A stretch of DNA of 64,000 nucleotides from Leptospira johnsonii (GCF_003112675.1 NZ_BFAY01000005.1:372001-436000); one strand, 5' to 3'. Shown: positions 44,101 through 51,130, counted from the stretch's first letter. A program made the numbers and translations. Notes: generated by a model from the letters alone, not told the origin.

Positions 44101-44436
44101 GACGCAAAGAAAAAAGGAAAACTCCGTACTAAAGAAGATCTGATAGAAGCGATCATCCATGGAGCAGTGCATAGGATCCGACCTAAGATCATGACTGTGC
44201 TTGCGGCTATGATGGGACTACTTCCGATCATGTGGTCGGCTAGCACTGGTTCAGACGTAATGAAAAGGATCGCGGCTCCCATGGTAGGAGGGTTAGTGAC
44301 CAGTTTTATTCTGGAACTTTTAGTATATCCTCCTATATACATGCTCTGGAAAGAAGGGAAACTGGAAAATATCCTTCCGATACTTTCTTCCACCAAGAAA
44401 AAAAAGAACGAAATCAATTTAAATAAGAAGGAATAA
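41134..44436 (+). CDS. cusA: Heavy-metal RND pump, copper/silver (CusA) type
   Basis: 1100 residues from ATG 41134, which has AAGGA in front; an upstream ATG at 41113 would overlap the adaptor gene. The HME family signature is clear: VQ-like QVTYPIITSLLGAPKIKVVRG, YVIFQDGTDIYWARSRVLEY and, in TM4, GVLVDGAIVEVENAYKKL with the proton-relay Asp. The three methionines known to bind Cu(I)/Ag(I) in E. coli CusA have counterparts: M587 (LYMPTTLPGIS), M637/638 (FSMMETVILL) and M708 (RIDMLSTGMRTPIG). This argues for copper or silver rather than Co/Zn/Cd. About 25 extra residues lie between the second and third. The 6-Cys peptide gene follows after 3 bases. Confidence 0.92.
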   Translation: MIQSIIRFSAENKFLVLLVTLAILVASYVSMKTIPLDAIPDLSDTQVIVYSRWDRSPDIMEDQVTYPIITSLLGAPKIKVVRGFSDFGFSYVYVIFQDGTDIYWARSRVLEYLSRIQSSLPAGVKTELGPDASAVGWVYQYALIDQTGNNSLVDLRTYQDFQLRYLLNSVPGVSEVAGIGGFKKQYQITIHPNALRSYNVDFETVIQKVRESNQETGGRLLEISGAEYMVRGRGYLSSLADIENIPLSTDANGTPVLLKNVASVQFGPDIRRGVVDLDGEGDVVAGTIVMRHGENALSVIERVKTKLEEIKKNLPKGAELITTYDRSELIEHAISNLKFKLIEEMIIVSIVILIFLWHFPSAIIPILTIPISVIIAFIPMNLFDINANIMSLAGMAISIGVLVDGAIVEVENAYKKLEEWEAGGRIGDYHAVRLEALLEVGPSVFFSLLVIAVAFFPIFTLVDQEGRLFRPLAYSKNIAMAVAAFLAITLDPAVRMLFTRMEPFQFKNALLSKIATTMLVGKYYPEEKHPVSKILFRYYEPACRYVLHRPKTIIISAFTLVVLTIPVYFSLGSEFMPQLYEESFLYMPTTLPGISVAEAEKLMIAMDKKLKSFPEVKRVFGKAGRSDTATDPAPFSMMETVILLKPQSEWRKADRFYSNLPRIFQYPFLPFVSERLTKDELVEKMNKEMQFPGATNAWTMPIKTRIDMLSTGMRTPIGIKILGSSLEEIESIGIKIEALLKTDKNVRSVFAERTAGGYFLDLNLRREKLARYNISVDTAQQIIVAAIGGEPITQTIEGRERFSVNVRYPRELRDSLEKIKTILVPTKEFGHIPISEIASIGAKTGPSMIRDENGFLAGYVYVDPSTSDIGGFVDKAKKKVSDSIILPPGYSIVWSGQYENMIRVRERMMYILPLTIFIIFLLLYFNTKSYIKTSIVLLAVPFSLIGAVGLLYILDYQISVAVWVGMIALMGLDAETGVFMLLYLDLSYEDAKKKGKLRTKEDLIEAIIHGAVHRIRPKIMTVLAAMMGLLPIMWSASTGSDVMKRIAAPMVGGLVTSFILELLVYPPIYMLWKEGKLENILPILSSTKKKKNEINLNKKE

Positions 44437-44439
44437 ACT

Positions 44440-44703
44440 ATGAACAACACTACTAAAAAACTGATCATCGGAGCAGCAATCTCCGGACTATTTCTGTCTG
44501 GCGAAGTATTTTCCGAAAAGCAGGATGCAGGTTCGGATAACACAAAAGGAGAATGTCACGGGGTTAATTCCTGCAAGGGAAAAAGTGACTGTCATACAAA
44601 CGGAAATTCCTGCTCGGGGCAAAACTCCTGCAAAGGGAAGGGTTGGATCTCTTTAACGAAAAAGGAATGCGATGCAAAAAAAGGGACTTTTAAAAAATCT
44701 TAA
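44440..44703 (+). CDS. Exported 6-cysteine bufferin-like peptide
   Basis: 87 residues. A signal peptide (LIIGAAISGLFLSGEVFS, cleavage near residue 25) is followed by a Cys-rich region with C39, C45, C51, C58, C64 and C77, containing ECHGVNSCKGKSDCH and NSCSGQNSCKGKGW. The CxGxNxCKGK repeats resemble DUF2282-type peptides (bufferins), which bind copper in the periplasm and are post-translationally modified by MNIO (DUF692) enzymes. No MNIO or DUF2063 gene is next to it here. It follows the cusA stop by 3 bases and is certainly in the operon. Whether it is modified or acts as a plain Cys metal buffer is open. Confidence 0.8.
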   Translation: MNNTTKKLIIGAAISGLFLSGEVFSEKQDAGSDNTKGECHGVNSCKGKSDCHTNGNSCSGQNSCKGKGWISLTKKECDAKKGTFKKS

Positions 44704-44764
44704 CCTTTGATAAAAATCATTTCGTATTTCATGGAATGTTAAGATAAATTCCAGCAATTTAATA

Positions 44765-44793
44765 TTGACTGTAAGAACGACAGCCCATAAACT
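44765..44793 (+). promoter_or_regulatory. Sigma70-type promoter with internal dyad
   Basis: TTGACT (44765-44770) and TAAACT (44788-44793) are separated by 17 bases. The spacer contains CTGT-N7-ACAG, a short inverted repeat in an operator-like position. It lies 26 bases before the start codon of the small exported protein gene, whose AGGAG site is visible. Confidence 0.6.
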
Positions 44794-44818
44794 TAGCGGG
44801 CACATATTAGGAGTTAGT

Positions 44819-45127
44819 ATGAAAAAAACGTTAGCAACCATTCTTTTTTCTCTTATTCTAGCAGGTAACACTTACGCATTTACCGAACTGGATAATCTAC
44901 TGATCGCGGAAGCAACCACTCCGGATCTAAAAAAGATCGCAAAAGAGTATTTTAGCAAAAAAGCTAAAGACCATAAGGACTTGGCTGAAAAGTATAAATC
45001 CTTAGCTGGCCAGTCTCATGGAGGGAAGGCTACTGCAGATGCAGCAGAAAAGGAAAAGTATAAAAAGTTAGCAGACCATTGTGAAAAGGAAGCTGCTGCT
45101 TACAAAGCGCAAGCTGATAAATTCTAA
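44819..45127 (+). CDS. Small exported helical protein after the copper operon
   Basis: 102 residues from ATG 44819 (TAGGAG site 6 bases before); a longer frame from 44765 would cover the promoter and is rejected. A signal peptide ends near GNTYA-FTEL. The mature part is Lys/Ala/Glu-rich and probably all helix, with EKYKSLAGQSHGGKATAD and YKKLADHCEKEAAAYKAQA. It has one Cys and a few His. Similar small helical exported proteins occur beside metal-resistance genes, but no function is known. It ends before a strong terminator shared with flagellin copy 2. Confidence 0.8.
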   Translation: MKKTLATILFSLILAGNTYAFTELDNLLIAEATTPDLKKIAKEYFSKKAKDHKDLAEKYKSLAGQSHGGKATADAAEKEKYKKLADHCEKEAAAYKAQADKF

Positions 45128-45155
45128 ACCAACGATTTACACTTTTTAATAAAAA

Positions 45156-45175
45156 ACCCGTCCTCTCGGACGGGT
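45156..45175. terminator. Bidirectional intrinsic terminator
   Basis: ACCCGTCC (45156-45163) pairs perfectly with GGACGGGT (45168-45175) around TCTC. On the minus strand it is followed by TTTTTTATT, so it is strongest for the flagellin gene transcribed from the right; on the plus strand the tail CTCTTCG is weaker. Confidence 0.85.
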
Positions 45176-45205
45176 CTCTTCGAATTTTCAGAAAATCTAT
45201 TCTTT

Positions 45206-46057
45206 TTATCCGAATCTTTCGCTCAGAAGTTTTACCACCTGTTCCGGTCTCATGTTTGCTTGAGCAAGCATTGCGACTCCACTTTTGGTTAAGATCTGAT
45301 TTTTCGTGTAGTCCACGATATGTTCAGCCATATCCGCGTCCCTTACTCGGCTTTCTGCGGAAACCATATTGATATAATTTGCCTGCAGACCTTCTGCTGT
45401 AATTTCCAAACGGTTATAATAAGCTCCTAAGTCGGATCTTTGTTTATTCACCTTTTGGATCGCGTTGTCCAGAATACCGATCATCGCATTGGAAGAAGCG
45501 GGAGTAGACAAAGTCTGCTTTTTCCCGTTAGTCTCCAATTGAAGAGCTCCCGCATTCATAGCATCCACGAAAATTTCCAGCTTCTCGTTTTGATTCGGTC
45601 CTACATGCAACTGGATCGGATTTTTAGACTCCTTAGAGTAGGCTCCGCTCAAAGGACGAATTTTGTTGAACTCGGCGGTTTTACCTAACCTGTCCACTTC
45701 TTCGATGAGTTGGTCTACTTCCAGTTGAACGAGTTTACGATCATCATCCGAGTAAATCCCGTTGGAAGTTTGGATGGATAATTCTCTCAATCTTTGGAGA
45801 ATATTATTCACTTGTTCCAGATTCCCTTCGGTAACCTGGATAAAGGAAACTCCATCCATTACGTTTCTTTCTGCTTGAGCAAGACCACGGATCTGTGTGC
45901 GCATCCTTTCGGAAACGGCAAATCCTAAAGCGTCATCACCGGCACGATTGATCCTCATACCGGTTGATAATTTTTCTGTGGTTTTGTCCAGCTCGTGATT
46001 GACTGTCTTCAGTACATTATTTGCACGAAGAGCGCTGATGTTGTGATTGATAATCAT
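45206..46057 (-). CDS. flaB: Flagellin, FlaB-type, copy 2
   Basis: 283 residues from ATG 46057, placed 6 bases after AGGGAGG; two TTG codons just upstream are less likely. The N-terminus [20 protein letters not shown] and C-terminal ADMAEHIVDYTKNQILTKSG with LAQANMRPEQVVKLLSERFG are typical FlaB D0/D1 ends. The central part (PLSGAYSKESKNPIQLHVGPNQNEK and similar) matches known spirochaetal FlaB proteins and has no outer domain. Copy 1 at 32.5 kb differs clearly from it, so they are probably different FlaB types of the same filament. Its leader is unusually structured. Confidence 0.96.
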   Translation of the reverse strand: MIINHNISALRANNVLKTVNHELDKTTEKLSTGMRINRAGDDALGFAVSERMRTQIRGLAQAERNVMDGVSFIQVTEGNLEQVNNILQRLRELSIQTSNGIYSDDDRKLVQLEVDQLIEEVDRLGKTAEFNKIRPLSGAYSKESKNPIQLHVGPNQNEKLEIFVDAMNAGALQLETNGKKQTLSTPASSNAMIGILDNAIQKVNKQRSDLGAYYNRLEITAEGLQANYINMVSAESRVRDADMAEHIVDYTKNQILTKSGVAMLAQANMRPEQVVKLLSERFG

Positions 46058-46063
46058 CAACAA

Positions 46064-46097
46064 CCTCCCTGTAGCTAGAGTTCGGATCCGTCCGAAC
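46064..46097 (-). promoter_or_regulatory. Flagellin leader hairpin plus Shine-Dalgarno: CsrA-type target candidate
   Basis: Read on the minus strand, a perfect 7-bp stem GTTCGGA/TCCGAAC (46097-46091 and 46086-46080) presents the tetraloop CGGA. The Shine-Dalgarno AGGGAGG (46070-46064) holds a second GGA about 20 bases downstream. Two GGA sites, one in a hairpin loop and one covering the ribosome site, is the layout of CsrA repression targets such as the Bacillus hag leader. The csrA gene is not in the window. Confidence 0.45.
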
Positions 46098-46142
46098 CAT
46101 TGGCCGGGCTTTTAGGAGGAGAGAGCCTCCCGGGCAACCCGG

Positions 46143-46170
46143 ATATCCACTGCGAATTTCACTCCCTTTA
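46143..46170 (-). promoter_or_regulatory. Sigma28-like promoter for flagellin copy 2 (candidate)
   Basis: On the minus strand TAAAGGGA (46170-46163) and GTGGATAT (46150-46143) are 12 bases apart, close to the FliA pattern TAAAGTTT-N11-GCCGATAA. It would give a leader of about 80 bases ahead of the flagellin ATG, containing the CCGGG-TTG-CCCGG hairpin and the GGA hairpin. Confidence 0.35.
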
Positions 46171-46202
46171 TGTATGTGGGGAGATTTTTTTACGATTTTT
46201 CC

Positions 46203-46230
46203 TAAAGACTAAAGTCACAATCGACGATAA
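46203..46230 (+). promoter_or_regulatory. Sigma28-like promoter facing the cobalamin adenosyltransferase gene (candidate)
   Basis: TAAAGACT (46203-46210) and GACGATAA (46223-46230) with a 12-base spacer match the FliA consensus well (GCCGATAA has one change). It points to the right, toward 46367. The rest of the 303-base gap between flagellin and that gene shows no ORF. Confidence 0.35.
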
Positions 46231-46366
46231 TCCAAAAGAGGGAAAATCTGCTCTCATTCTACCATTCACTTTAGCAGTTTCGCAACTTTTTTTCCAATAA
46301 AACTGCTTTTCTTGCGGGAATTTTCAGAAGTTTTTCGAATTCTGTCCCCTAAATTCAGGCCGAATC

Positions 46367-46924
46367 ATGAAAATTTATACCAAAAAGGGAGATTCCGGAA
46401 CCACATCCTTGGCTTCCGGGACTAGAGTCTCCAAATCAGATCCTAGGGTAGAATTGTACGGTACAGCAGATGAGTTGAACTCATGCCTAGGAGTAGCAAT
46501 TTCTTTCCTAACGAAAGATTCTAAATTAAAAGACTCATTGGAGAGGATCCAAAATTTACTTTTTGAATTGGGATCCGAGCTCGCGGGGTATAAGAAGAAG
46601 GACGACTCTTCCTGTATCCTAGAAGGGGATATTTCCGAATTAGAAAAGGAGATAGATCTTTGGCAGGATTCACTTCTTCCCTTGAAAAATTTCATCCTAC
46701 CAGGCGGTTCCTCTTCTTCTTCTTTTTTACATGTGGCCAGGACCTTAGCCAGAAGATTAGAAAGGGATCTTGTACGTTATAAGGAAGAAGGTCACGAGAT
46801 CTTTGCGGAAAACTTAAGATTTCTAAACAGACTTTCTGATCATCTATTTGTAGCAGCAAGATACGCAAATTTCGAATCTAAAATCCCGGAACCAGAATGG
46901 AAATCCAGAGCCAAAGGCAAATAA
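46367..46924 (+). CDS. pduO: Cob(I)alamin adenosyltransferase, PduO type
   Basis: 185 residues. Family motifs include IYTKKGDSGTTSLASGTRVSKSD at the N-terminus (ATP site, shown in part), VELYGTADELNSCLG, and near the end ARTLARRLERDL and RFLNRLSDHLFVAARYAN. It transfers adenosyl from ATP to reduced cobalamin, making coenzyme B12. Leptospires depend on or make B12, so this fits. No cobalamin riboswitch is seen upstream. The last 28 bases overlap the next gene, a peptide-type transporter, in another frame. Confidence 0.94.
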   Translation: MKIYTKKGDSGTTSLASGTRVSKSDPRVELYGTADELNSCLGVAISFLTKDSKLKDSLERIQNLLFELGSELAGYKKKDDSSCILEGDISELEKEIDLWQDSLLPLKNFILPGGSSSSSFLHVARTLARRLERDLVRYKEEGHEIFAENLRFLNRLSDHLFVAARYANFESKIPEPEWKSRAKGK

Positions 46925-48189
46925 CTCATCCCAAAGGTTTGTATGTTCTCTTCTTCGTGGAAATGTGGGAGAGATTTTCTTTTTACGGAATGAGGGCGCT
47001 TCTAGTCCTATTCCTTACTAAAGAACTCTTAATGCAAGATGCTCAAGCGGGTAGAATATATGGATTTTATAATGGATTCGTGTATCTGACCCCGATTCTA
47101 GGAGGTTTACTTGCGGACCGATTCTTAGGATACAAACGTTCTATATTTTTAGGTGGAACGCTTATGATGTTCGGTCATCTTTCATTGGCGTTTAATGGCC
47201 TTTGGACTTTCTATTTAGGCCTAGGACTTTTAATCGCAGGAAACGGTTTTTTTAAACCATGTATCTCCACTGTTGTAGGAAGAATTTACGAATTAGAAGG
47301 TAAACCAGAACTGAAAGATTCAGGTTTTACAATATTCTATTTTGGGATCAACTTAGGAGCGATCCTTGGTACCTGGGCATGCGCAAATCTTGCGGAATAC
47401 AAGGGTTGGCATTATGGATTCGGGATCGCAGCAGTAGGGATGCTCATTGGGCTCATCATCTTTGGATTTTTAGGAAGAAGAGTAAATCCTGAAGCATTCT
47501 TAGCGAATGGAAACAGATCTCTTTCCGATACGAAAGGGGAAGATCCGAAACAAGACAGAGAAAGGATTTTTGCCATTTTAGTTTTCTCTGCGGTTACGAT
47601 CACATTCTGGGCTTCTTATGAGCAGATCGGTTCTTCCTTAAGCCTGATCATAGACAGATATGTGGATAGAAATATCTTAGGTTGGGAAATCCCAACAGCA
47701 AATTACCAATCTCTGAATCCTCTTTTTGTGGTGAGTTTGGCATTAGTCATTTCTTGGATCTGGAAAAAATTCGAAGAATCAGGAAGACATATTTCCACTG
47801 TGACTAAGTTCTGCTTAGGACTGATCGTTTTGGGATTAGGATACCTTCTTCTTTCCTTGGTAACTTTCGGATCTACTGAAAAGTTTTCATCTATTTGGAT
47901 CATTCTATCCATTCTACTCTTAACGATTGGAGAATTATTCCTTTCACCTGTAGGTCTGTCCTTGGTTACAAAACTAGCTCCTGTAAAAGTTGCGTCTATG
48001 ATGATGGGATTTTGGTTCTTGGCAAACTTCTTTGCTCATGTGCTTGCGGGAGAATTGACCAGATACATGGGAGGAAGAGAATCCTTGTCTGCGTTTTTTC
48101 TGATCTTCTTCTTTCTTCCTACAATCACCGCGATCGGTTTATTTTCTTTCCGTAAAAAACTAGAATCTTGGATGCATGGTGTAAAATGA
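46897..48189 (+). CDS. POT/PTR-family proton-dependent oligopeptide-type transporter
   Basis: 430 residues with about twelve membrane segments. It has the family motif FFVEMWERFSFYGMRALLVL (ExxERFxYYG) in helix 1, GGLLADRFLGYKRSIFLGG in the loop 2-3, and FTIFYFGINLGAILGTWAC in the middle, as in POT carriers. Transport of di- or tripeptides with protons is the usual role. It begins within pduO (28 bp overlap) and its stop overlaps the next gene start (ATGA). The substrate is not predictable by eye. Confidence 0.9.
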   Translation: MEIQSQRQITHPKGLYVLFFVEMWERFSFYGMRALLVLFLTKELLMQDAQAGRIYGFYNGFVYLTPILGGLLADRFLGYKRSIFLGGTLMMFGHLSLAFNGLWTFYLGLGLLIAGNGFFKPCISTVVGRIYELEGKPELKDSGFTIFYFGINLGAILGTWACANLAEYKGWHYGFGIAAVGMLIGLIIFGFLGRRVNPEAFLANGNRSLSDTKGEDPKQDRERIFAILVFSAVTITFWASYEQIGSSLSLIIDRYVDRNILGWEIPTANYQSLNPLFVVSLALVISWIWKKFEESGRHISTVTKFCLGLIVLGLGYLLLSLVTFGSTEKFSSIWIILSILLLTIGELFLSPVGLSLVTKLAPVKVASMMMGFWFLANFFAHVLAGELTRYMGGRESLSAFFLIFFFLPTITAIGLFSFRKKLESWMHGVK

Positions 48190-49439
48190 GAGTTCGGATC
48201 TTAACAGTTAGTCTTCTTCTTTTATTCTCCGTTCCTTTATTTGCAGATCCTTTCGAGGACTTGCTTAAAAGCGATTGGGACAAGTCCCAAACACTTCTTA
48301 TCAAAAACTCTGTTTTCCAAAAATTAGGACAAAGAGCTGGCAGCAAAGAAGTGCTGAAGATCACAAAAAATGTGATCCCTTGGGCGATCTTAGAAGGTGT
48401 AAGCCCTGAAAAAACCGCTGAACTCATAGTAAACTTAGACTTTGCAGTCAAAGAAGGACTCACATTCGAAGAAGCAGAAGATGCGATCCCGGTCGTTTCC
48501 AAAAGAGAATTGTCCAAAGAAGATTTCAGCTATATAGGTTTATACTTTAAGGAAACCAAAAAAGCAGGAATCAGGGAAGAAGTACGAAACCGTTTTGTAG
48601 AAGCCGCTATGGAAAAAAAATGGGATGGATTTTCGGTACTCGCAGGCGGAAGAGCACTCATCGCAGGAAAATTAGTAGATTTTCCGGAGAACCGTTTAGC
48701 CTCTAAAATTTTGGCCCAATTCCCGTCCAAAGGAAGAAGTATCCCTTTTGCAAAAATAGAAAGCTCTTTCAAATCTGTGCTCGATTCAAAGTTGGATGGA
48801 GCCTCAACTATTCTTCTTTCTAATTTAAAAAAATTGCATGAAGGGGAGAAGGTTAGCTCTCCTCAAAAATTCGCTTCTGCTCGTTCAGTAGAAACTTCTT
48901 TAGAGGAAGTAGGCGGGATCGTGATCGGGGATAGACCCAGAATCGAACCCTTACCGGATCCGCCTTTAGTTCCAAACTTACCTGAACCTGGGGAACCAAC
49001 GGAACCGGACAAACCAAGTAAAGAAGGTTGGGAGACTTTATCTTCTTCTATCTTGCAAAAAGTTGCCAAGGAATGGGTAGGAACTCCTTATAAATGGGCG
49101 AATGCCGCTAAAACTGGAACCGACTGTTCTGGTTTTACTTTCAGAGTTTTGACAGACGGTCGTATCGGTGTTCCGGAAAAAATGGTATCTAGAGCGTCGA
49201 GTGCGCAAACTAAAATGGGGACTGGAGTTTCTCATAACGAAATGAGGTCCGGAGATTTGATCTTCTTCTCCGCTTCTCCCAATCAATCCAAGGTGACTCA
49301 TGTGGGAATGGTATTAAATGGAGAAGAATTTGCACATGCTTCTTCTACTCGCGGAGTTGTGATCGATAAGATCCGGATGAAATGGTGGATTGATCGTTTC
49401 GTTCTCTCACGCAGAGTGTTTAAGAAAGTTGTGAATTAA
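48186..49439 (+). CDS. Exported NlpC/P60 peptidase with novel N-terminal region
   Basis: 417 residues from ATG 48186, which overlaps the upstream stop. A signal peptide (LTVSLLLLFSVPLFADP) leads to a helical region of about 200 residues with no recognised family, then a Pro-rich linker (PDPPLVPNLPEPGEPTEPDKP). The NlpC/P60 domain follows, with Cys314 in KTGTDCSGFTF, His in THVGMVL and HASS. Such enzymes cut peptidoglycan peptide stems. The C-terminal LSRRV ending is typical of the family. It is the last gene of the pduO run and converges with the LON-domain gene 3 bases away. Confidence 0.88.
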   Translation: MRVRILTVSLLLLFSVPLFADPFEDLLKSDWDKSQTLLIKNSVFQKLGQRAGSKEVLKITKNVIPWAILEGVSPEKTAELIVNLDFAVKEGLTFEEAEDAIPVVSKRELSKEDFSYIGLYFKETKKAGIREEVRNRFVEAAMEKKWDGFSVLAGGRALIAGKLVDFPENRLASKILAQFPSKGRSIPFAKIESSFKSVLDSKLDGASTILLSNLKKLHEGEKVSSPQKFASARSVETSLEEVGGIVIGDRPRIEPLPDPPLVPNLPEPGEPTEPDKPSKEGWETLSSSILQKVAKEWVGTPYKWANAAKTGTDCSGFTFRVLTDGRIGVPEKMVSRASSAQTKMGTGVSHNEMRSGDLIFFSASPNQSKVTHVGMVLNGEEFAHASSTRGVVIDKIRMKWWIDRFVLSRRVFKKVVN

Positions 49440-49442
49440 GAC

Positions 49443-50057
49443 CTATTCACCTAAATTCATCTCTTCTACAATGCCTACGAGTAGCTGGGCCTTGAGGATT
49501 TGATCCGTGCTGGAAAGGATCTCTTGTTTTTTCTGGAAATTGAAATTTAAGATAGAAGAGATAAAATCCACTGGGAAAGGATGAGACCAAAGATCGTTCA
49601 TTCTTAAGATCAACTCTTCTTTAGCACCTTCTGAAAGTAGAATACGTTTTGTGAGATATAAGATCCGATCGAAGATCTCCACAAACAATTTGTCTTCTAT
49701 GTATTTGGAATCTGCTTCTATTTTTTCTACCACTCCGATTCGAAAAGGTTCCATTGTATCGTAGGATTCCAATTTAGCGATCCCTTTGCCTTCGAGTAGA
49801 ATATTGGATCTTCCGTCGGGGAGTGGGTCCCTACGAACGATTGTCCCCCAACCGAAAATGGTTTCAATTTCTGGCTGAGGATTTTTTAAATTGGAAGGAT
49901 CCATTTTGATAGGTGCGATCGCCATTTCTTCTCCCGACTCGGAACAATAATCCAACATCATCCTATACCTAGGCTCGAAAATATGAAGAGGAAGAAATGT
50001 GCCTGGAAATAAGATGACTTCGGGAAGAGGAAAGATCGGAATTGTAGTTCTTGACAC
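49443..50057 (-). CDS. LON N-terminal-like substrate-binding domain protein
   Basis: 204 residues, GTG start. The N-terminus IPIFPLPEVILFPGTFLPLH followed by IFEPRYRMM is the classic start of the Lon substrate-binding (PUA-like) domain, and FGWGTIVRRDPLPDGRSNI follows. No ATPase or protease part is present, as in the many stand-alone LON-domain proteins, whose function is unknown. It is divergent from rfaE1 (62 bases between starts). Confidence 0.88.
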   Translation of the reverse strand: MSRTTIPIFPLPEVILFPGTFLPLHIFEPRYRMMLDYCSESGEEMAIAPIKMDPSNLKNPQPEIETIFGWGTIVRRDPLPDGRSNILLEGKGIAKLESYDTMEPFRIGVVEKIEADSKYIEDKLFVEIFDRILYLTKRILLSEGAKEELILRMNDLWSHPFPVDFISSILNFNFQKKQEILSSTDQILKAQLLVGIVEEMNLGE

Positions 50058-50119
50058 CTAGGATTTATCCTAACCTGTTGAAGTGAAAACGCAAATCAAA
50101 TTGTAAGACCGGTTTAAAA

Positions 50120-51130
50120 TTGTACTACTTAGATAAAAAGCGATATTTGGAAGCGGCTTCTAAACTAAAGACGACTAAAATTATAGTCATCGGAGATCTG
50201 ATACTGGACGAGTATCTGATCGGAGAAGTAAATCGAATTTCTCCGGAGGCTCCTGTCCCTGTGGTCTGGGTCCGAAACGAAAAGACCACTTTGGGTGGTG
50301 CCGGGAATGTTGTAAAAAATCTTTCCCGTTTAGGTGTTCAATCTTTCGTGTTGGGCAGAGCAGGCAACGACCCTGCAGCTAAAACCTTGGATGATCTTCT
50401 TTCTACCGAAAATACTATCGCTTCTAAAAACACGATTATCCGTTCCGAAATAGTTCCTACCATTCTAAAAACCAGAGTGATTGCTGGACACCAACAAGTT
50501 TGCCGTATAGATAGAGAAGAAACATTTCCTCTTACAGATTCGGAAGAAAAACAACTCTTGGAAAGTTTTTCTAAGATCATCCAAGAAGCGGATGCAGTTG
50601 TTCTTTCCGATTATGATAAAGGAACTCTGACGGCAAGTCTCATCCGCAAAACAATCGATATCGCTGTACAACATAAAAAGATCGTAACAGTGGATCCTCA
50701 GGTTTCTCATTTTTTCCAATATGAAAAAGCGACCGTCATGACCCCAAATCATCATGAAGCGGGAAAGGCTCTCGGTAAAAAATTGGAAACAAACGCTGAG
50801 GTCGAGGAAGCAGCGGGGAAGATCGCAGAAAATCTAAATTCTCCTTCTATGATGATCACTCGGGGAGAAAAAGGAATGAGCCTTTATATTTCTTCCGAAT
50901 CCAAGACCTATCATATTCCCACAGTCGCCAAAGAAGTTTTCGATGTAACCGGAGCAGGGGACACTGTGATCTCAGTTTATACTTCTTTTTTAGCGGCGGG
51001 TTTAGGAGAATTAGAGGCGGCAATCGTTTCCAATGCAGCTGCAGGTGTAGTAGTCGGAAAACTAGGTGCGGAAACAGTTTCTTTGGAAGAACTTTTGGAA
51101 GCGCTGGAAAAAAGAGGAAGTTTTCAGTGA
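50120..51130 (+). CDS. rfaE1: D-glycero-beta-D-manno-heptose-7-phosphate kinase (RfaE domain I)
   Basis: 336 residues, TTG start with no better in-frame start nearby. PfkB-family kinase: IVIGDLILDEYLIGEVNRIS and TTLGGAGNVVKNLSRLG at the N-terminus, and the catalytic FDVTGAGDTVISVYTSFLAA near the end. It phosphorylates heptose-7-phosphate for ADP-heptose, a core LPS sugar. The adenylyltransferase domain is a separate gene overlapping by 4 bases (GTGA), so the E. coli fused HldE is split here. Confidence 0.93.
   Translation: MYYLDKKRYLEAASKLKTTKIIVIGDLILDEYLIGEVNRISPEAPVPVVWVRNEKTTLGGAGNVVKNLSRLGVQSFVLGRAGNDPAAKTLDDLLSTENTIASKNTIIRSEIVPTILKTRVIAGHQQVCRIDREETFPLTDSEEKQLLESFSKIIQEADAVVLSDYDKGTLTASLIRKTIDIAVQHKKIVTVDPQVSHFFQYEKATVMTPNHHEAGKALGKKLETNAEVEEAAGKIAENLNSPSMMITRGEKGMSLYISSESKTYHIPTVAKEVFDVTGAGDTVISVYTSFLAAGLGELEAAIVSNAAAGVVVGKLGAETVSLEELLEALEKRGSFQ

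Noticed and set aside
44765..44818. Longer start for the small exported protein
   Set aside because: The upstream codons coincide with a good promoter and would destroy the signal peptide at the N-terminus.
46064..46366. Cobalamin riboswitch before the adenosyltransferase gene
   Set aside because: No B12-box-like sequence or the typical long multi-stem fold was seen in the gap.
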